Below are positions 29,101 to 56,494 of a DNA stretch of 64,000 nt, in pieces; within the stretch, counting starts at the first letter, position 1; each line of letters starts with the position of its first letter. This DNA comes from Paratrimastix pyriformis (Eukaryota; Preaxostyla; Paratrimastigidae), in assembly GCA_027972325.1 (NCBI GenBank), contig JAPMOS010000025.1, positions 62,001 through 126,000 on the forward strand, given 5' to 3'. A program made the position numbers and the translations under genes. The notes under the pieces were generated by a model, which saw only the letters and a program-made list of their open reading frames with translations, was not told the DNA's origin and did not search any database.

Positions 29101-30758
29101 CGGGCCAGCTCGGCCTTCCGCTCGGCCTGCCCCCCCCCCCCCCCCACCCGGCGGCGGCCACCCGAGGATCCATGGAGGACGTGCCACCAGCGCCACCGGC
29201 TGACCCGCGGGGCGGGGCGTGGTGGAGTGCGCTCGGGGCGGGCGGACCTCTTTGCGCTGCTCCTCGGTCCGCTTGCGCTGCTCGTCCTCGAACTGCATCT
29301 GGGCCTGGCGGCGGGCCTGCCGGGCCTGCTCCTCCTCCATCTCCTTCCGGGTCATGTCCCGCAGCCGCTGCGCGGGCACCAGAAAGAGCCAGAGGCCCCC
29401 CGAGGAACCCGCGGGGTGAAGGGGGGCGCCGGGGAAGGCGAAGGGACGGGACATTCCGGGAGGGTGGCGGTGGGCTGGGGGGGCGGGCGATGGTGGCGGC
29501 GGGCGGACCTTCTGCTCGTCGGCCTCCTGCTTGCTGCGGATCTGGGCGGCCCGCTCCTCCTCCTGCCGCTGCCGCTCCGCCTGACCGACCGACCGCACGC
29601 AACGGGGCCCCCGTCAGCCCAGCAAGCAAGGACACCCCGGACCAAGCAGCCATCCCGCCTGCCCCTCCCGCTCTCACCCCCGCATCGGGGCGGCTCATCG
29701 GGTGGGCGCGGCTGGGGGGCGCCGGAGGTGCGGCTGGGGGGTCGCCGGAGGGGCGGCTGGGGGTCGCCGGAGGGGCGGCTGGGGCGCCGGAGGGGCGGCT
29801 GGGGCGCCGGAGGGGCGGGGCGGACCGCCTGGCGGCCGATGATCTCCTCCTGGATCCGGGTGGCCTTCATCTCGCTGTGCAGCAGGGCCTGCAGCTCGGC
29901 CCGCTGCCGCCTCTGCATCTTCTCCAGGCGCCGCTCCTCCTGCGACCGTCCGGGCAAAGGTGGTGGCAGAGGTGAGGCGGGCGGGCGGGCGGGCGGAGGG
30001 GGGGAGGGGGGGAGGGGAGGGGGAGGGGGGAGAGGGAGAGAGATCGAGCAGCCCGAGCGGGAGGAGAGGGGGCGGGTTGGGGTGTGCCAAGCCCGGGGCG
30101 AGACCCCCGTGATCGTGCGAGCCCTTGGTGTCCCTCTGCTGAAAGACGCAAAGACGGCCAGGACAAAAGAGCCCCGGCGCCACACCCCGCCCGATCGGGT
30201 CGCGAACCTCGGCGAGGGCCGTGTCGGACTGGGACATGTGACTTCGGGTCGTGGCCGATCCCATGGGGCTGCGTTCCACTCTGCGGCGCTCTTCCATGGC
30301 CTGCTCTTGGATGACATGCTCCCGCTCCTCTCGGAGGAGAGCAATTTTGGCTGTGACCCAGCACCAGAAAAAAACATGTCGATGGGACGAGCTCAGAGGA
30401 GAATAGGCAGGCCTTGTCTGCGCTCCTCAAAATGCTGATAAACAAGTTCAACTTCTTCGGGAAGCTGGCAGGACCGAGAACTTTCCTTGGCGGCCTGCTC
30501 GACAATCCTACGGTGGCGCCCAGGATGGTTGAGTGAGCGAAAAAATGGAAGGATTGGAGACTTTTTTAAGAGTTCCCTAGGCTCAATACCCTCACGTTTA
30601 CAAGCCTCAATCGAGCGGGGAGAGGTCAGTGTTAAATGACGAGCCTCTTCATTAAAATTCAGCAAAGAAACCACCCCTTGGGGCTGAGACTGTTGGCTTC
30701 CTTGAGTTTCCGAACGTTGGCTCATCGGGCTTTTTGGGGGACTTTGTGGGCTCTTCAT
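26132..30758 (-). CDS. Trichohyalin-like charged coiled-coil protein (multi-exon)
   Basis: The chosen start at 30758 (MKSPQSPPKSPM) opens a less GC-rich first exon with a conserved-looking SPRSIEACKREGIEPREL motif. That motif recalls ciliary or CCDC177-type proteins, but I am not certain. Then follow about a dozen short exons of E/R/K/Q-rich single helix (for example LEKMQRRQRAELQALL, RRRQMELQ, MKRMEEYKKELALRK), typical of trichohyalin/plectin-homology proteins. A proline-rich segment with GADGSPMGDLP lies near 26640-26780. The C-terminus (SRLERIFGVERARAEERI, then ELSAKVAELGLL) ends at TAA 26132-26134. Exon 1 ends at 30413 with a GC donor (AAG|GCCTGC), which restores the frame to exon 2 (30350-30208, donor GTTCGC). 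A cytoskeletal or ciliary role is an inference. Confidence 0.7.
26935..27085. repeat. GGGCAAGGGCAGRG low-complexity run in an intron
   Basis: Imperfect short G/A-rich repeats between exons of the charged coiled-coil gene. No coding potential on the host strand. Confidence 0.7.
27950..28078. repeat. GGTGGC/GGTGGT microsatellite in an intron
   Basis: About 130 bp of mostly GGTGGY units directly before the donor-side exon boundary at 28078-28081 of the coiled-coil gene. On the host strand this is a CCACCG-type pyrimidine-rich run. Confidence 0.85.
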
Positions 30759-31296
30759 AAATTGAAGAACGGAACCAACGGAACGGTTGAGCTGGTCAAA
30801 CCACCGGGTGAAATGTCGCTGCAGGGATTTAAAATCCTGTTTCTTTTTTTTCCTTCGGCTGCCGCAAAATAATGTGGACAGGGTGACCCGACGCATCCAG
30901 CGCAAAGGGCCACTCGCTGCATCTCCAGAGTCACAACGCTTCCTAGGCCATTTCCAAAAAACTGACCGCCCGAAAAACATTCGAAAAACGCTGGCCAGGA
31001 CGGCGATCTCTTGTGAAAATAGGCGAAAAGAATGACAGCACCAAATTTACAGGCCAACAATCAAGGCGCCGATGAGCTATAATTAGGAAACGAAAAAGGA
31101 AACAGAAGGACACCACTTCAGGAGCGAGTGGCATGGAAGAACACAAAGAAAGGGAACAAAATATCGCCAGGAGAAAGCAAGAAGGAGGAAAAGGGAGGGG
31201 AAAAAAAAAGAATATTCAGTGATGATCGTGACAACAACACAAATAACAGAAAATGATCGTGAATAGAGAAAGCCGACGGGATGGGAGCCCGGGACT
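30759..31296. other. Spacer between two minus-strand genes
   Basis: About 540 bp with markedly lower GC and several A-runs (31200-31210 region). It must hold the 5' region of the charged coiled-coil gene and the 3' end of the p25-alpha gene. I see no further gene. Confidence 0.5.
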
Positions 31297-32374
31297 TTAG
31301 ATATGGGCAGCGTGGGGCACGTGGGGCACGGTGGCGCCGCTGCCAAGATTTGTCCGAGTCATCTGAGACTGAAAGAAGAGTTGAGTCAACGATTGGGCTG
31401 CGGAAAAACAACAGACCAAGTCGTGAGTCTGCGAGTCGATGCCCGAATCGCGGCCAGCCAGGCCACGCCCACGACCCTGGGCATCAAACCGCTGGGAATG
31501 AGTGCCCGTGTAGAGCGAAGAATCGGTCAGCTTGTCAAAAATAGAACGATGCTCGCCAGGTGCAGCCGCCTTGTGGGCTGGGGGGTGTGCCGCGGGTGCA
31601 GCAGCTCGCGTCGCCGTCGCCGTGGGAGGAGTCCGAGGTTTGGTCCCAGCAGGAGCCGCAGGAGGATGAGATTCAACACCACCATGGGGAACAGTGGCGC
31701 CAGTGTCAAGCGCGGGACGAGTCATCTGAGACTGATGGATGAGAAAAATGGGATGGAAGAAAAAAATTAATTAAAAAATTTGTGTGAACGTGGGAGGAAC
31801 AGACCAAATCGTGTGTTTGAGAGTCGATACCAGGATCACGACCAGCCTTCCCCCGACCATGACCCTCTGCATCAAAACGATGAACATGGGTACCTGTGTA
31901 GAGCTTGGGATCGGTCAATTTGTCGAAAATAGATGGCTTGCTGGCAGCAGGTTTGTGAGCTGCCGGACGCTCACCAGTCGGCGTGGTCGCGGTAGGGCGA
32001 ACATGAGCGGCAGGAGCCGCTGCTGGCTTGGTTCCAGGGCTTCGTGGGTGGGGAACATGAGCAGGGGCATCGGGGCGGGTCATTTGAGAAAGATCGTGCG
32101 TCAGAGAATCAATACCAGAATCGCGCCCTGCGAGTCCACGTCCATGTCCTTCGTTATCGAAGCGGTGAACATGTGTTCCAGTGTAAAGCTTGGGGTCAGT
32201 GAGCTTATCAAAAATTGATTGGTGGGGCTTGGCTGCCATGGCTTGGTTTCTTTTGGTCGCGCAAAGCGGGTCGTTTGTGGCTGTGGCCGGGGGTCGTTTG
32301 AGGCGAAGCCGTTGAGGCTCATCAACAAGCGAGGACAGGGGATCTTTTGGGCACTTTTGTATTGCAACTTTCAT
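31297..32374 (-). CDS. Protein with three p25-alpha (TPPP-like) C-terminal motifs
   Basis: Exons 32374-31805, 31731-31417 and 31368-31297 (donors GTCTGT, acceptors CATCAG and TTTCAG, all in phase 0) encode 318 residues. Three copies of the p25-alpha C-terminal signature are present: IFDKLTDPKLYTGTHVHRFD followed by GHGRGLAGRD, a slight variant, and IFDKLTDSSLYTGTH. They are separated by low-complexity Pro/Ala/Lys linkers and SQMTRP tails; the TPPP family carries the same motif once. The N-terminal helical part of the p25-alpha domain is missing. TPPP family proteins bind and bundle microtubules and occur in ciliated eukaryotes and apicomplexan apicortin, so a microtubule-associated role is likely. 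The repeats may make it multivalent. Confidence 0.85.
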
Positions 32375-34296
32375 GATATTGCTGAGTGATGGTGATGGTT
32401 TGGTGGGGGTGGTTTGATTTTGATGGTGATAGTGATAGTGATGACGTCGGTCGAAATTGGTACAGCGAGTTTCCCCTTTTGGGGACCGCTGCCCGGGTGC
32501 CCAAACCCGTGACATCCCGTGCGAGCTGAGGGGGCAGGATGTTGGAGTTTGCTGACCGGGACCCGCTGGCTTGCCGACGTGGGGTGCTGTGACACAAAGT
32601 GCATGTGCATCCGCGGTGATGGCAGGTGTGGGAAATCCATTGAAAAAGATGGCTCTGTACCGCGCAAGACCCTGGTACCCAAATAAACGGGAGGATGAAA
32701 GTGGGCCTCAAAAAACAGCCCATTCTCAGAAAAGTTGGAATCCAATGAGATGGAGGAGGTGTGATGTGACATCTCGTGGAGTGGATGCCCCTTACACGAG
32801 GAAGTGGTGGCACCTGATAAATTCCATCATCGAAAATTCCTGACTCCCAAAAGCCCTACAAAATTCCTCCCCATTCAAAAAATGTGGTAGCCGCTCCAAC
32901 CCCGCGGATCAGGAAGCTCGCTTTTGAGTCAGCATTTTTTTGTGCACAACGTGGTGGGAAAGTTCGATCCCATGAAAAACATCGGCGAGGCCGAGAAAAA
33001 CACCACGGTGATTGTGTTGTGAAAGAAAACAGACACAGAAAGACGACATGGAGCGCCGGCGGCAATGCATTAAACGGTGGGCATCTGATCAGCGACGCAA
33101 GCAGAAAAACCTATTGCAGAATGACCTAACACGGAAACATACGTTAAATAGGCCAATCATCCTCAGAACATGCCAAAGATGTGGATGATCCGAATCGACG
33201 AGCGGCGACACTTCCCCAAAACATAAAATCACCGAGGATATGAAACCCTAATAAAATGCCTCGTCAACGAAGTGAGGAGCCGCAGGAGAGCCGTCGAAGA
33301 GGCATCCCGTCACAGCGCAAGTTACCAATGGGGGAAGAGCGGCTATTTTTTCCGGGCTCGGTTTGGCCTGTTTTTGCTTCCAATTTTCCCGGGGATCGGT
33401 TAGGAATGGGCTCATTCTGGCACTGGGGATGATGTTTCCCAAGTGCGGAGCACTGCTCCACAGAGCCCTTTTTTGGAGTGGGCCCTTGGAAGGGCATCAG
33501 ATGGCGGTCGGTCATCCACTTTCTCCCCCATCCAATGCGAGCTCAGGCTCGCCGCACCAAATTGGACATGTGTGGATAGTCACTTTTTGTTTGGGGGTGT
33601 CAGTTGGGCCCTTGTCCGGGCCAATCCCAAAATGGGAACCCATTTCGACCGACGGGTGATGGTGATGGTGATGGTGGTGAAGGTCGCTCGGGGGATTTGC
33701 GGGCGCGGTCGGCTGGCAAGATCAGCCAGTCAGGGCCAGAGGACCGGGAGAGTCATGATGACGGCAGATGGGGGAGAGGGATGTTGGAAGGGGGGAAGGT
33801 GGGAAGGTGGGCTGTGTTCCTGAGGTCGGTGAAGTTCAAGGGCGCAACGACGGCCATGCGAGTGGTGGTGCAGAAGCCCCTTGCAAAGGACCCCAATCTG
33901 AACATGCGGACACCGTGTCTCTGCCCCCCTCCCCTCCCCTCCCCTTCCCTTCCCTCCTCCCGCTAGCAGGCGCAGGGTCTGGAGGCCGAGCGGCAGTGAC
34001 AATTCAGTGCAGGCGAAGCGGTGATGTAGGCGGCAGAAAAGCTTATTGACGAGAGCCTCCACATGGTCAAGGAGGGTCGGGTCACGTGAGTTCATATCGA
34101 GAGAACCACCCTATGATGCAACTCACCAGCCTGCGTTTCCCGTGGCAAGAGTATCTACTGAATGATCTTTCGTTTAGCACGCGTCTCTGCACCGAACGTC
34201 GAGAACTCGTCCTGTCGGGTTCTGCTTGCTGTCTCCACCGTTTCTGATATTTCTTTCTCGGACTCCCCCCGCCCTCCCTCGCACTTTGGGACGTTG
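32375..34296. other. Divergent intergenic region, no confident gene
   Basis: About 1.9 kb between the minus-strand p25-alpha gene and the plus-strand giant gene. GC is low at both ends. A GGTGAT-type microsatellite sits at 33656-33685. On the minus strand 33960-34095 and about 33820-33930 read as short stretches of fair protein composition (one resembling an N-terminal targeting peptide), but I cannot join them into a gene. No tRNA or snRNA signature was found. Confidence 0.5.
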
Positions 34297-49761
<15,465 letters not shown>

Positions 49762-50095
49762 TGATGATGGGCCCCGCGCACCCGCTCCCAGTGGCCCCTT
49801 GACGCCCCCTCGTTGCGCGCCCAACCCGAGTCGGGGAGCCATCATCAATCCCCCCCCCCCCCCCCCCCCCTACCAACCAACCACCACCAAACGGGAGGGT
49901 GAGGAGGGCCGGACGCCCCGGACATGGTTTTATTTGGGTTGTTGGACCCATGCATGGGCCCCGACATGCCGCTTTCGGCCCTCGGATGGCCCCAAGATGC
50001 GCACGGCCACGAAGAGAATGCTGCTCGATCGTCACGGGGCAGGCTGTTCCCCGAGTTGGGGCCGAGCGGGGGGGGGGGGGGGGGGGGGGGCCTGC
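49762..50095. other. Convergent spacer between the giant gene and the RING gene
   Basis: About 330 bp holding C and G homopolymer runs (49850-49870, 50069-50090). No gene or RNA element is seen. Confidence 0.6.
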
Positions 50096-53078
50096 TCAGC
50101 CGGGCATCACCTGTGCGCGGCAGTAGGGGCAGGTCGTGTGGGCCTCGAGCCAGAGCCCCACGCAGCGCCGGTGGAAGCGGTGCCCGCAGGGCAGCCGGAC
50201 CGCGTCGCCCGGGGCGCCCCCGAGCTGCAGGGCCGACCGCTGGGCCGCCCGATCGGCGACTGGGGGCGCGGCCTCCGGGGCGGGCAGCCCGTCCAGGCAG
50301 ATGGCGCACACCTCGCCCTCAGGCTCGCCGCCTCGCCCCTCCCCCCCACCCGGCAGTGGAGGAGGCCCCGGGGGCGCCGAGCGGGCAGGACCGGGCAGCC
50401 GGGGACCCGGGGAGGCGGCCGGCGAGGGGGAGAGGGCCTCGCTGGGCCGTGGGGGTGGGCCTCGGAGCGGGTCGACGGGGCTGCGGGCGGGCGGCGGGGG
50501 CCCCGCTGGAGGCGGCCCGGGCGAGGCCCCTCCAAGGGTGTCGCGCCAACGGCTCACCTGGAAGCGGCCCCCCGCTGCACCGGCCCCGGGGGCAGGCGGC
50601 CCGTCCGCCGCATCGGCATCGCCGGGCTGGGACGCCGCGGCGGCAGGAGCAGGGGCCGCAGGGGCAGGGAAAGAGGGATGTCGATGAGAAGGCGGGTGGC
50701 CGGCGTGCCACCAGGGGGCCTGCGAATAACCCTCGGCCGGCCGGAGGGGCACCTCGGTCGGGTCCTCGAGGAGGAGGAAGGGCTCACCCAGCTCGGCCGG
50801 CCCGTCGTCGCCGGGGGGCAGGAGGTGGCCCATCGGCGGTGGTGGGGGGCCGTCCGGGGGCAGGGGAGGTGGCCGTGGTGGGGGAGGGGGCGAGGGCGGC
50901 TCCAGGGGGATGCCCACGTCCTCGCCATCGGGGCCGCCCCACCCGTGATCGTCCTCGGGGCCGAGGGCGAGGTCGAGGACCCCCGCAGCCAAGCGCCGGA
51001 GGACGGCCGGGACCGGCGGGGAGCGCGGCGGGGAGCGCGGCGGGGAGCGCGGAGGGGAGCGCGGAGGGGAGCGCGGAGGAGAGGGCCGGGCCGGGGGCCA
51101 GGGGTGGTCCAAGAGGGGAGGGGGGAACAGGGCCGGGGATCCGGGCGAGGGGCGCGGGGGGAAGGGCAGCTCCCAGGGCGGCGCCGCGTCGAAGGGCGAG
51201 CGAGGCGAGTCGGGCGGGGAGGGGGCCAGCGGGGCCGGCAGCACGAAATACTCCTCCTCCTCCTCCTCCTTCTCGTCGTCCTCATCGTCCTCCTCGTCCC
51301 ACTCGGGGGCCAAGGCTCCCCGGAGGGGCGCTGGTGCTGCCTCCCCCCGGGCCCCGGGCACCCGGCTCTTAGCCGGCAGCCAGCGGCGGCCATGCCGGTC
51401 GCCATCCGCCCACGGGTCCGGGCCGGGCGGGGGCAGCGAGGGGCTGGGGCCGGGGCGCCTCATGTCGGGGTGCGGGGGGCTTCCGGCCGTGGCTCTGGGG
51501 CTGGGGCTGGCGGGCAGTCCGACGGTGGGCGGCGCGGGTGGCGGCAGTGAGGCGCGGCGCGACCGAACGACGCGGTGCGGGTAGCCGGCCCCGGCCTCGT
51601 CTTCGAGCTCGTGGGCCCAGGGCGGCTCAGTGGCGGCCGGGTGGCGGTGGTGGGAGGGGCCCCGCGGCCGAGGGGCCGGCCCTGGAGCCGGGACGGGCTG
51701 CCGCCTGGGCGGGGGCTGCCGCGGGGGCAGGAGGGCCTCCAGGGGCGGCGTACTCGGGACGGCCATGGCCTGACCGCGCCCCCGGGCGGCTGCCCACTGA
51801 TGAGCCGGTGGCCCATCGAGATTGCCGCCCCGGGGCCGCCCGCTTCGGTCCTCCTCGACGGACTGGGCCCAGGGGGGCGGGGACGCCTCGGGGGGGGCCG
51901 GCAGCAGGCCTCGCCGGACGAGCGGCTCGACGGGCCTCCGCCGAGGGGCCGGGGCCTGGGGCGGGACGAGGGCCTCCAGGGGCAGCGGGGCCGAGGACGA
52001 CCGGCTCGCGGGCCGGCGGTCGAGGGGCCCAGGGCTGCCCGGACCGGCACTCGGGGCCGGGCGGAGGAGGAGCGGGGGCGGGATGGGGTGCCGCTTGGGC
52101 GGGGGCGGCAGGGGCGGGAACATGCGCTCGAGGGGCTCCACCGGGGGGACGGGCGGCGACGGGAACGGGGCTGTGCGCACAAGGGGGGTGCCGCGGGGCG
52201 GGGGCAGCAGGGCGGGGCTGCTGGGCCCCAGGCGGCGGGGGGCGGGGGGTCGGGGTGGCAGCACCTCGAGGGGCGGCATGGGATGCCCCCAGGTGGCACA
52301 GCTGGGGCTGCTTCCACTGGCCGGAGAGGCCGAGGCCGAGCGGGTCAGCGGGCGGTGGGGATGGGCGGCCGTGCCAGCGGGAGGCAGCGGAGAGGGGTCG
52401 GCCGGAGGCGGGGGCGTTCGGGTGACCTCCTGATGCACCAGGGGACTCCTGCTGGGGGTGACCGGGTGGGGAGCCGGAAAGGCCTGACAACGGGTGAGAC
52501 GAGACGGTCAGAGGGCAGTCTGGGGAGGGGCAGACCTCCGGGGCGGTGGATGCAACCGGCGGGCGATTGGCCATGTCGGAGGAGCAGCGTCCGCTCGTGG
52601 GAACGGGAGGACTGGAGGATGCTGGCATCGGCAGAGGATCGGCACGGTCCCGAGATGTCCGGCACGGGGGGGAGCCAGCCGGGGCGGAGTCAGCCGCAGC
52701 AGGGACGGCGGGCATCATCGGCCGGGGCCCGGGAAGCATGAGCGAAGCCAACCCAAGGCCACTGGGGAGGAGAGGCTCTCCTTGATCGGAATGGCCTGTG
52801 GACGAGAGTTGCGTCACAATGGGCAGCGGCGGAGGAATGGCGGGGACGATACACATATCCTGTTCAATGACGGGGACGGGGGAAGGTGGAGGATGCTTTG
52901 GGAAAATCAGTCCACGAGGAGGGGATCGTAGTAGAGGCTCCAAAAGACCCCCACGAGAGTGGAGGCTTCTCTGAGCCGTCGATGTGGATAAGGGGAATGG
53001 GTTTGAATGGGGTCTCAATGGATGCAAGTCCAGATCCTCATCGGGTTTCACAAACTGGCTAGTGGCAGGCAAATCCAT
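50096..53078 (-). CDS. RING-H2 finger protein with long proline-rich N-terminus
   Basis: A C-terminal RING-H2 (CAIC ... LPCGHRFHRRCVGLW ... CPYC) ends three residues before the stop at 50096, as in many E3 ubiquitin ligases. The ~900 residues ahead are disordered and Pro/Arg/Ser-rich with SPPRSPPRS repeats (51015-51085), an acidic run (EWDEEDDEDDEKEEEEEEYF, near 51245-51310) and several LEALxPP motifs. The less GC-rich first exon starts at 53078 (MDLPATSQFVKPDEDLDL). An intron lies near 52465-52535: the frame changes between the two long open stretches and a GTCTGCC donor is near 52535, but I could not close the exact junction. Substrates are unknown. Confidence 0.75.
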
Positions 53079-53599
53079 TCATCGAAGCTGTGGGGAAAGC
53101 GTGTTGGCCGGGCTCGAAAGCCGCCGGAGGGAAGGGAAGAAGAACGGCAGGAGCCCGAAGAGCCCGCAGGGGAATAACGGGGCGTCATTGACAAAAACAG
53201 AGCAAGACAACCAGAAAAAAAAGGAGCCAAACATTCATGCATCGCTAGACCGAAAATGCATTAATCTCACTCGCGATCACATCATCTGCCCCCTCCTGCA
53301 TTTTCGGCGAAATTCGTTTGAGGGCAAGTCGTGGGCCACGCTTAGAGACCAGAAAACAAAAAAGCAGAGAAAATATGGTTTGGTGAGGCGGGATGGGGTG
53401 GAAAACTGGCGCTTACACGCGTAATCCGGGAGTATCCGGAGAGAATTACGAATTAAACCCAGAGATCAAAATTATGATTGATCGGAGGGAATTAGGCCGG
53501 GCCTTTGCCCAGCGGGGGAGAGATGGGGGAGGAGATATAACCGGGTGCACACTGCCCTCCTGCGGTGCCAAGTTGCAGGGCGGCAGCAAGCTCCCGCCT
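53079..53599. other. Spacer with low GC
   Basis: About 520 bp between the start of the RING gene and the stop of the Na+/H+ exchanger, both minus strand. GC is clearly lower than in the flanking exons, with A-runs near 53214-53222. No gene is recognised. Confidence 0.55.
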
Positions 53600-56494
53600 T
53601 TATGGCGGGGACAGAGACGGTTGGGAGGGGGAGATCATCATGGTGACTTGGGAAGGCACCGACTGCAGGGTCACCTCGGAGGGGACCGGCTGCAGGGTGA
53701 TGTTGGCCTCCGAGGGGACCGTCGCGAAGCCCGCCGAGGTGGCCGGGCGGGGGAGCGAGGCCACATCGGTCCGGGAGGGGGACGTGACCACCGTCGAGAA
53801 GGAGGCCACCGTCGGGAGGGGGCTCTTCGGGGCGGGCGGGGCCATCTCCGGCTGGGAGGAGCTCGGCGCGAGGCCCTTGGACGGCCGGCCCAGGATGGGC
53901 TCCGACGGGATCGGGGCCAGGTCGCCATCGTACCGGTTGGGCTGCGGGGGCGGAGTGGCGGCCGACTCGGGGGGAGTGGCCGACGCCGGGGAGGCCGGGG
54001 TAAACCCATCGGGCGGGGTGACGTGCTGCTGGCGCTGCTGCAGCTCGATCCAGTCGGCCTGGCCGCCAGCCGCCCCGGTGGGCGGGGTGCCCGGCACGGA
54101 GACCATCATCTCGACCCCGCCCACCTCGCTCATGACGGCCCGGTGGGCGGGACCGCCCGTCCCCATGCGGCGCTCCTCCTTGTCCTCTTCGCGCAGCACC
54201 TTGGCGGCCATGGCGTTGATCTCGGGGGTGGGGGCCGACGTGATCGCAGCCAGTGGGGTCTCCTGGGCCGGAAGGGCGGGGCTGTGTTGCCTCTTCTTGC
54301 TCCAGCACCGCGGCACCTCGCTGGGGTCGGGGACGTCGACTCGGGGGGTGGCCACCCGGAACCAGCCCATCAGGATGCGCCGGTCGAAGCGCAGGAACCA
54401 GTTGGGCCGCTCGGAGGTCTGCACGGGCGAGGGCGCCAGCCGGCCATCCTCGCCCAGGGCCAGCGCGCGCGAGCGGGCCTCCTCTTCCATGCGCTTCTTG
54501 ATGGACTCCCCCTGCAAAGCCGGAATGGAAGCCCAGAAAAAAAGGATCAGGATCAGCACGGCCGATGGAAGGCGGCGCAGGGGGGCTGGGAGGAGGATGG
54601 GGGGCGTTGTTGCAGACATCCAGCTTGAAGAGCCTGAGGAAGGGGAGCGTGGTGAACCCGTGGAGCACCAGGGTCACCAGCACGATGGACATGGTCAGGT
54701 AGACCACGTACGGGCGGTGCTCCTCCCCGGGGAAGGCCAGCGACATCGAGAAGGCGATGGCCCCACGGAGGCCCGCATTGATCATCATGGTCTGCTGTCT
54801 GCACCCATATGAGCGGGTGAGCGGGCGCTCGGGGGAGGACACAGACTTCCAGTTGATCTTGTTGGTTCGGAAGCAGTTCAGGATCCAGGTGAGCGGCACG
54901 ATGTTGGCGATGCGCCCAAGGACGCAAAGCAGCTGCACAAAGAAAGGAAATATCACCAGATGAAGGCCTGCATGCGGACAGAACCCCATCCCCCCCCCCC
55001 CCCGGGCAGCAGCTGCTGCAGCAGCAGTTGGGTGGACAGACGATGCCGGCCAGGATGAGGCCCCAGTCAAACTTGCCCTGGAAGGTGAAGATCGAGCAGC
55101 CCATGTAGCAGAAGACCCACGTCTCGCAGACGAGGGCCAGCACACGGTACAGCTGCGGGATGGTGATCTGGGGGCGGCAGGGGAGGTTTTGTCAATGGGC
55201 GATCGCAGTCGTTGATGAGGGCAAGCAGACCCGTGACCGGGGGGACAGGTTGAACCGGGTCGTGTGGGCCATGGTCATGCCGCAGACTGGAGAAACCAGC
55301 CGAAAAAACGGGTCAGCTGGCGGGGCCGGACCGGAGGGAGATGCAGACACATGATGGCCATGATGCCGCTGAGGGAGAGCCCATCCGCCAGGACGTAGAT
55401 CATGTAGGGGATGAGCACCATCAGGGCCATTTCCAGTTGGGGGAACAGGTACAGCGGCAGGAACTTGAAGATCTGTACGACCGAGGAAAGACGAGGCAAG
55501 GCGGTCAGCGGACAGGCCGGGGCAGGGGGAGGGCCGGCAGACCAGAGCGGACATCAACCCCCAGGCAACCCCGAGTGCCGTCGAGCCGAAGGACATCAGA
55601 AGGAACTGGCCGAGGGCCTCGAAGATCACACGCACACTCACCGACTTGGTGCGGAAGATATCGAACGTCCGATAGAGAACAATGGCCACGGCGTCATTCA
55701 GGACCCTGCCAAGCAAACCAGCGTGCCCGTGTGCTCCAAAAAGACCCATGCAACAGACGACTCGCCAAAGCAGAGCATATAAAGCGTCTCGTCGGCCTTC
55801 AAGGAGGAATAAATCGAGAGTGTCGCAACAGGGTCAGTCGCGCTGCCGAGAACATTATGAAGAAGAGATTGGGATTGGGGATAATCAACAGACGAAACAA
55901 GGGCACCATAAAGGAGGGATCCCACAGGTCCCAGGTCATGAATAAGACCGCTCATGCCCAACAACCAGAGGCCAATCCCGATAACGACGTTGGAAATGGT
56001 CGTTCCGGCAAATGCATACATCAAAACACCGCCAATGTTCCGGAAAAAAGGGCCTAAAGACATTCAAGAAACAGTACACAAAAAATGTGACCTTTGGCCA
56101 ACGCGTAACCACTTTCGAAAATGATGGGAGGCAGCAAGATGAGGAAGAACTTTTGCGATGCGAAAGAGAACAATTTCGTCCAATACATGCCTACATCAGC
56201 GGATTATCACGGAAAACAAAGCGGGTCAAACAGACTGCCGACAGAAAAACGCAGGACAAGGCCGATGAAGATGCCAATAATGAGAACCAAGATCGACTCG
56301 GGAAGGAACTCAAATTTGACATATTGCAATACGAAGATGGCGCACATCAGGAAAGTCAGGACGGCAAAAATAACCAAGAGAGATAATGATGCAGTTGTGC
56401 CACACCCAAGAGTTTCGTCGCACTCTTCCTCAGGGTTGATCACGTCCGCAGAAATCCCACCGACGAGAAGCAGGAGCAGTAAATGCCAAAGCAT
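53600..56494 (-). CDS. Na+/H+ exchanger, organellar NHE6-9 type
   Basis: Electroneutral cation/proton antiporter of the SLC9 family. The start at 56494 gives a signal-anchor (MLWHLLLLLLVGG) and the first helix. In order follow LLPPIIFESGYALAKGPFFRNIGG, ATDPVATLSIY, FGESVLNDAVAIVLYRTF, DGLSLSGIMAIMFCGMTMAH, and GLRGAIAFSMSLAFP, all classic NHE motifs: the DPVAT and N-D ion-binding region and the arginine of GLRGA. The FCGMTMAH segment is nearer to NHE6-9 than to plasma-membrane NHEs. A ~330-residue cytosolic tail is Pro/Ser/Thr-rich and ends at 53600. At least eight exons, with donors GTCTGTT, GTCACAT, GTCTGCC and similar. A role in endosomal or contractile-vacuole pH and Na+/K+ balance is inferred from the family. 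Confidence 0.9.
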
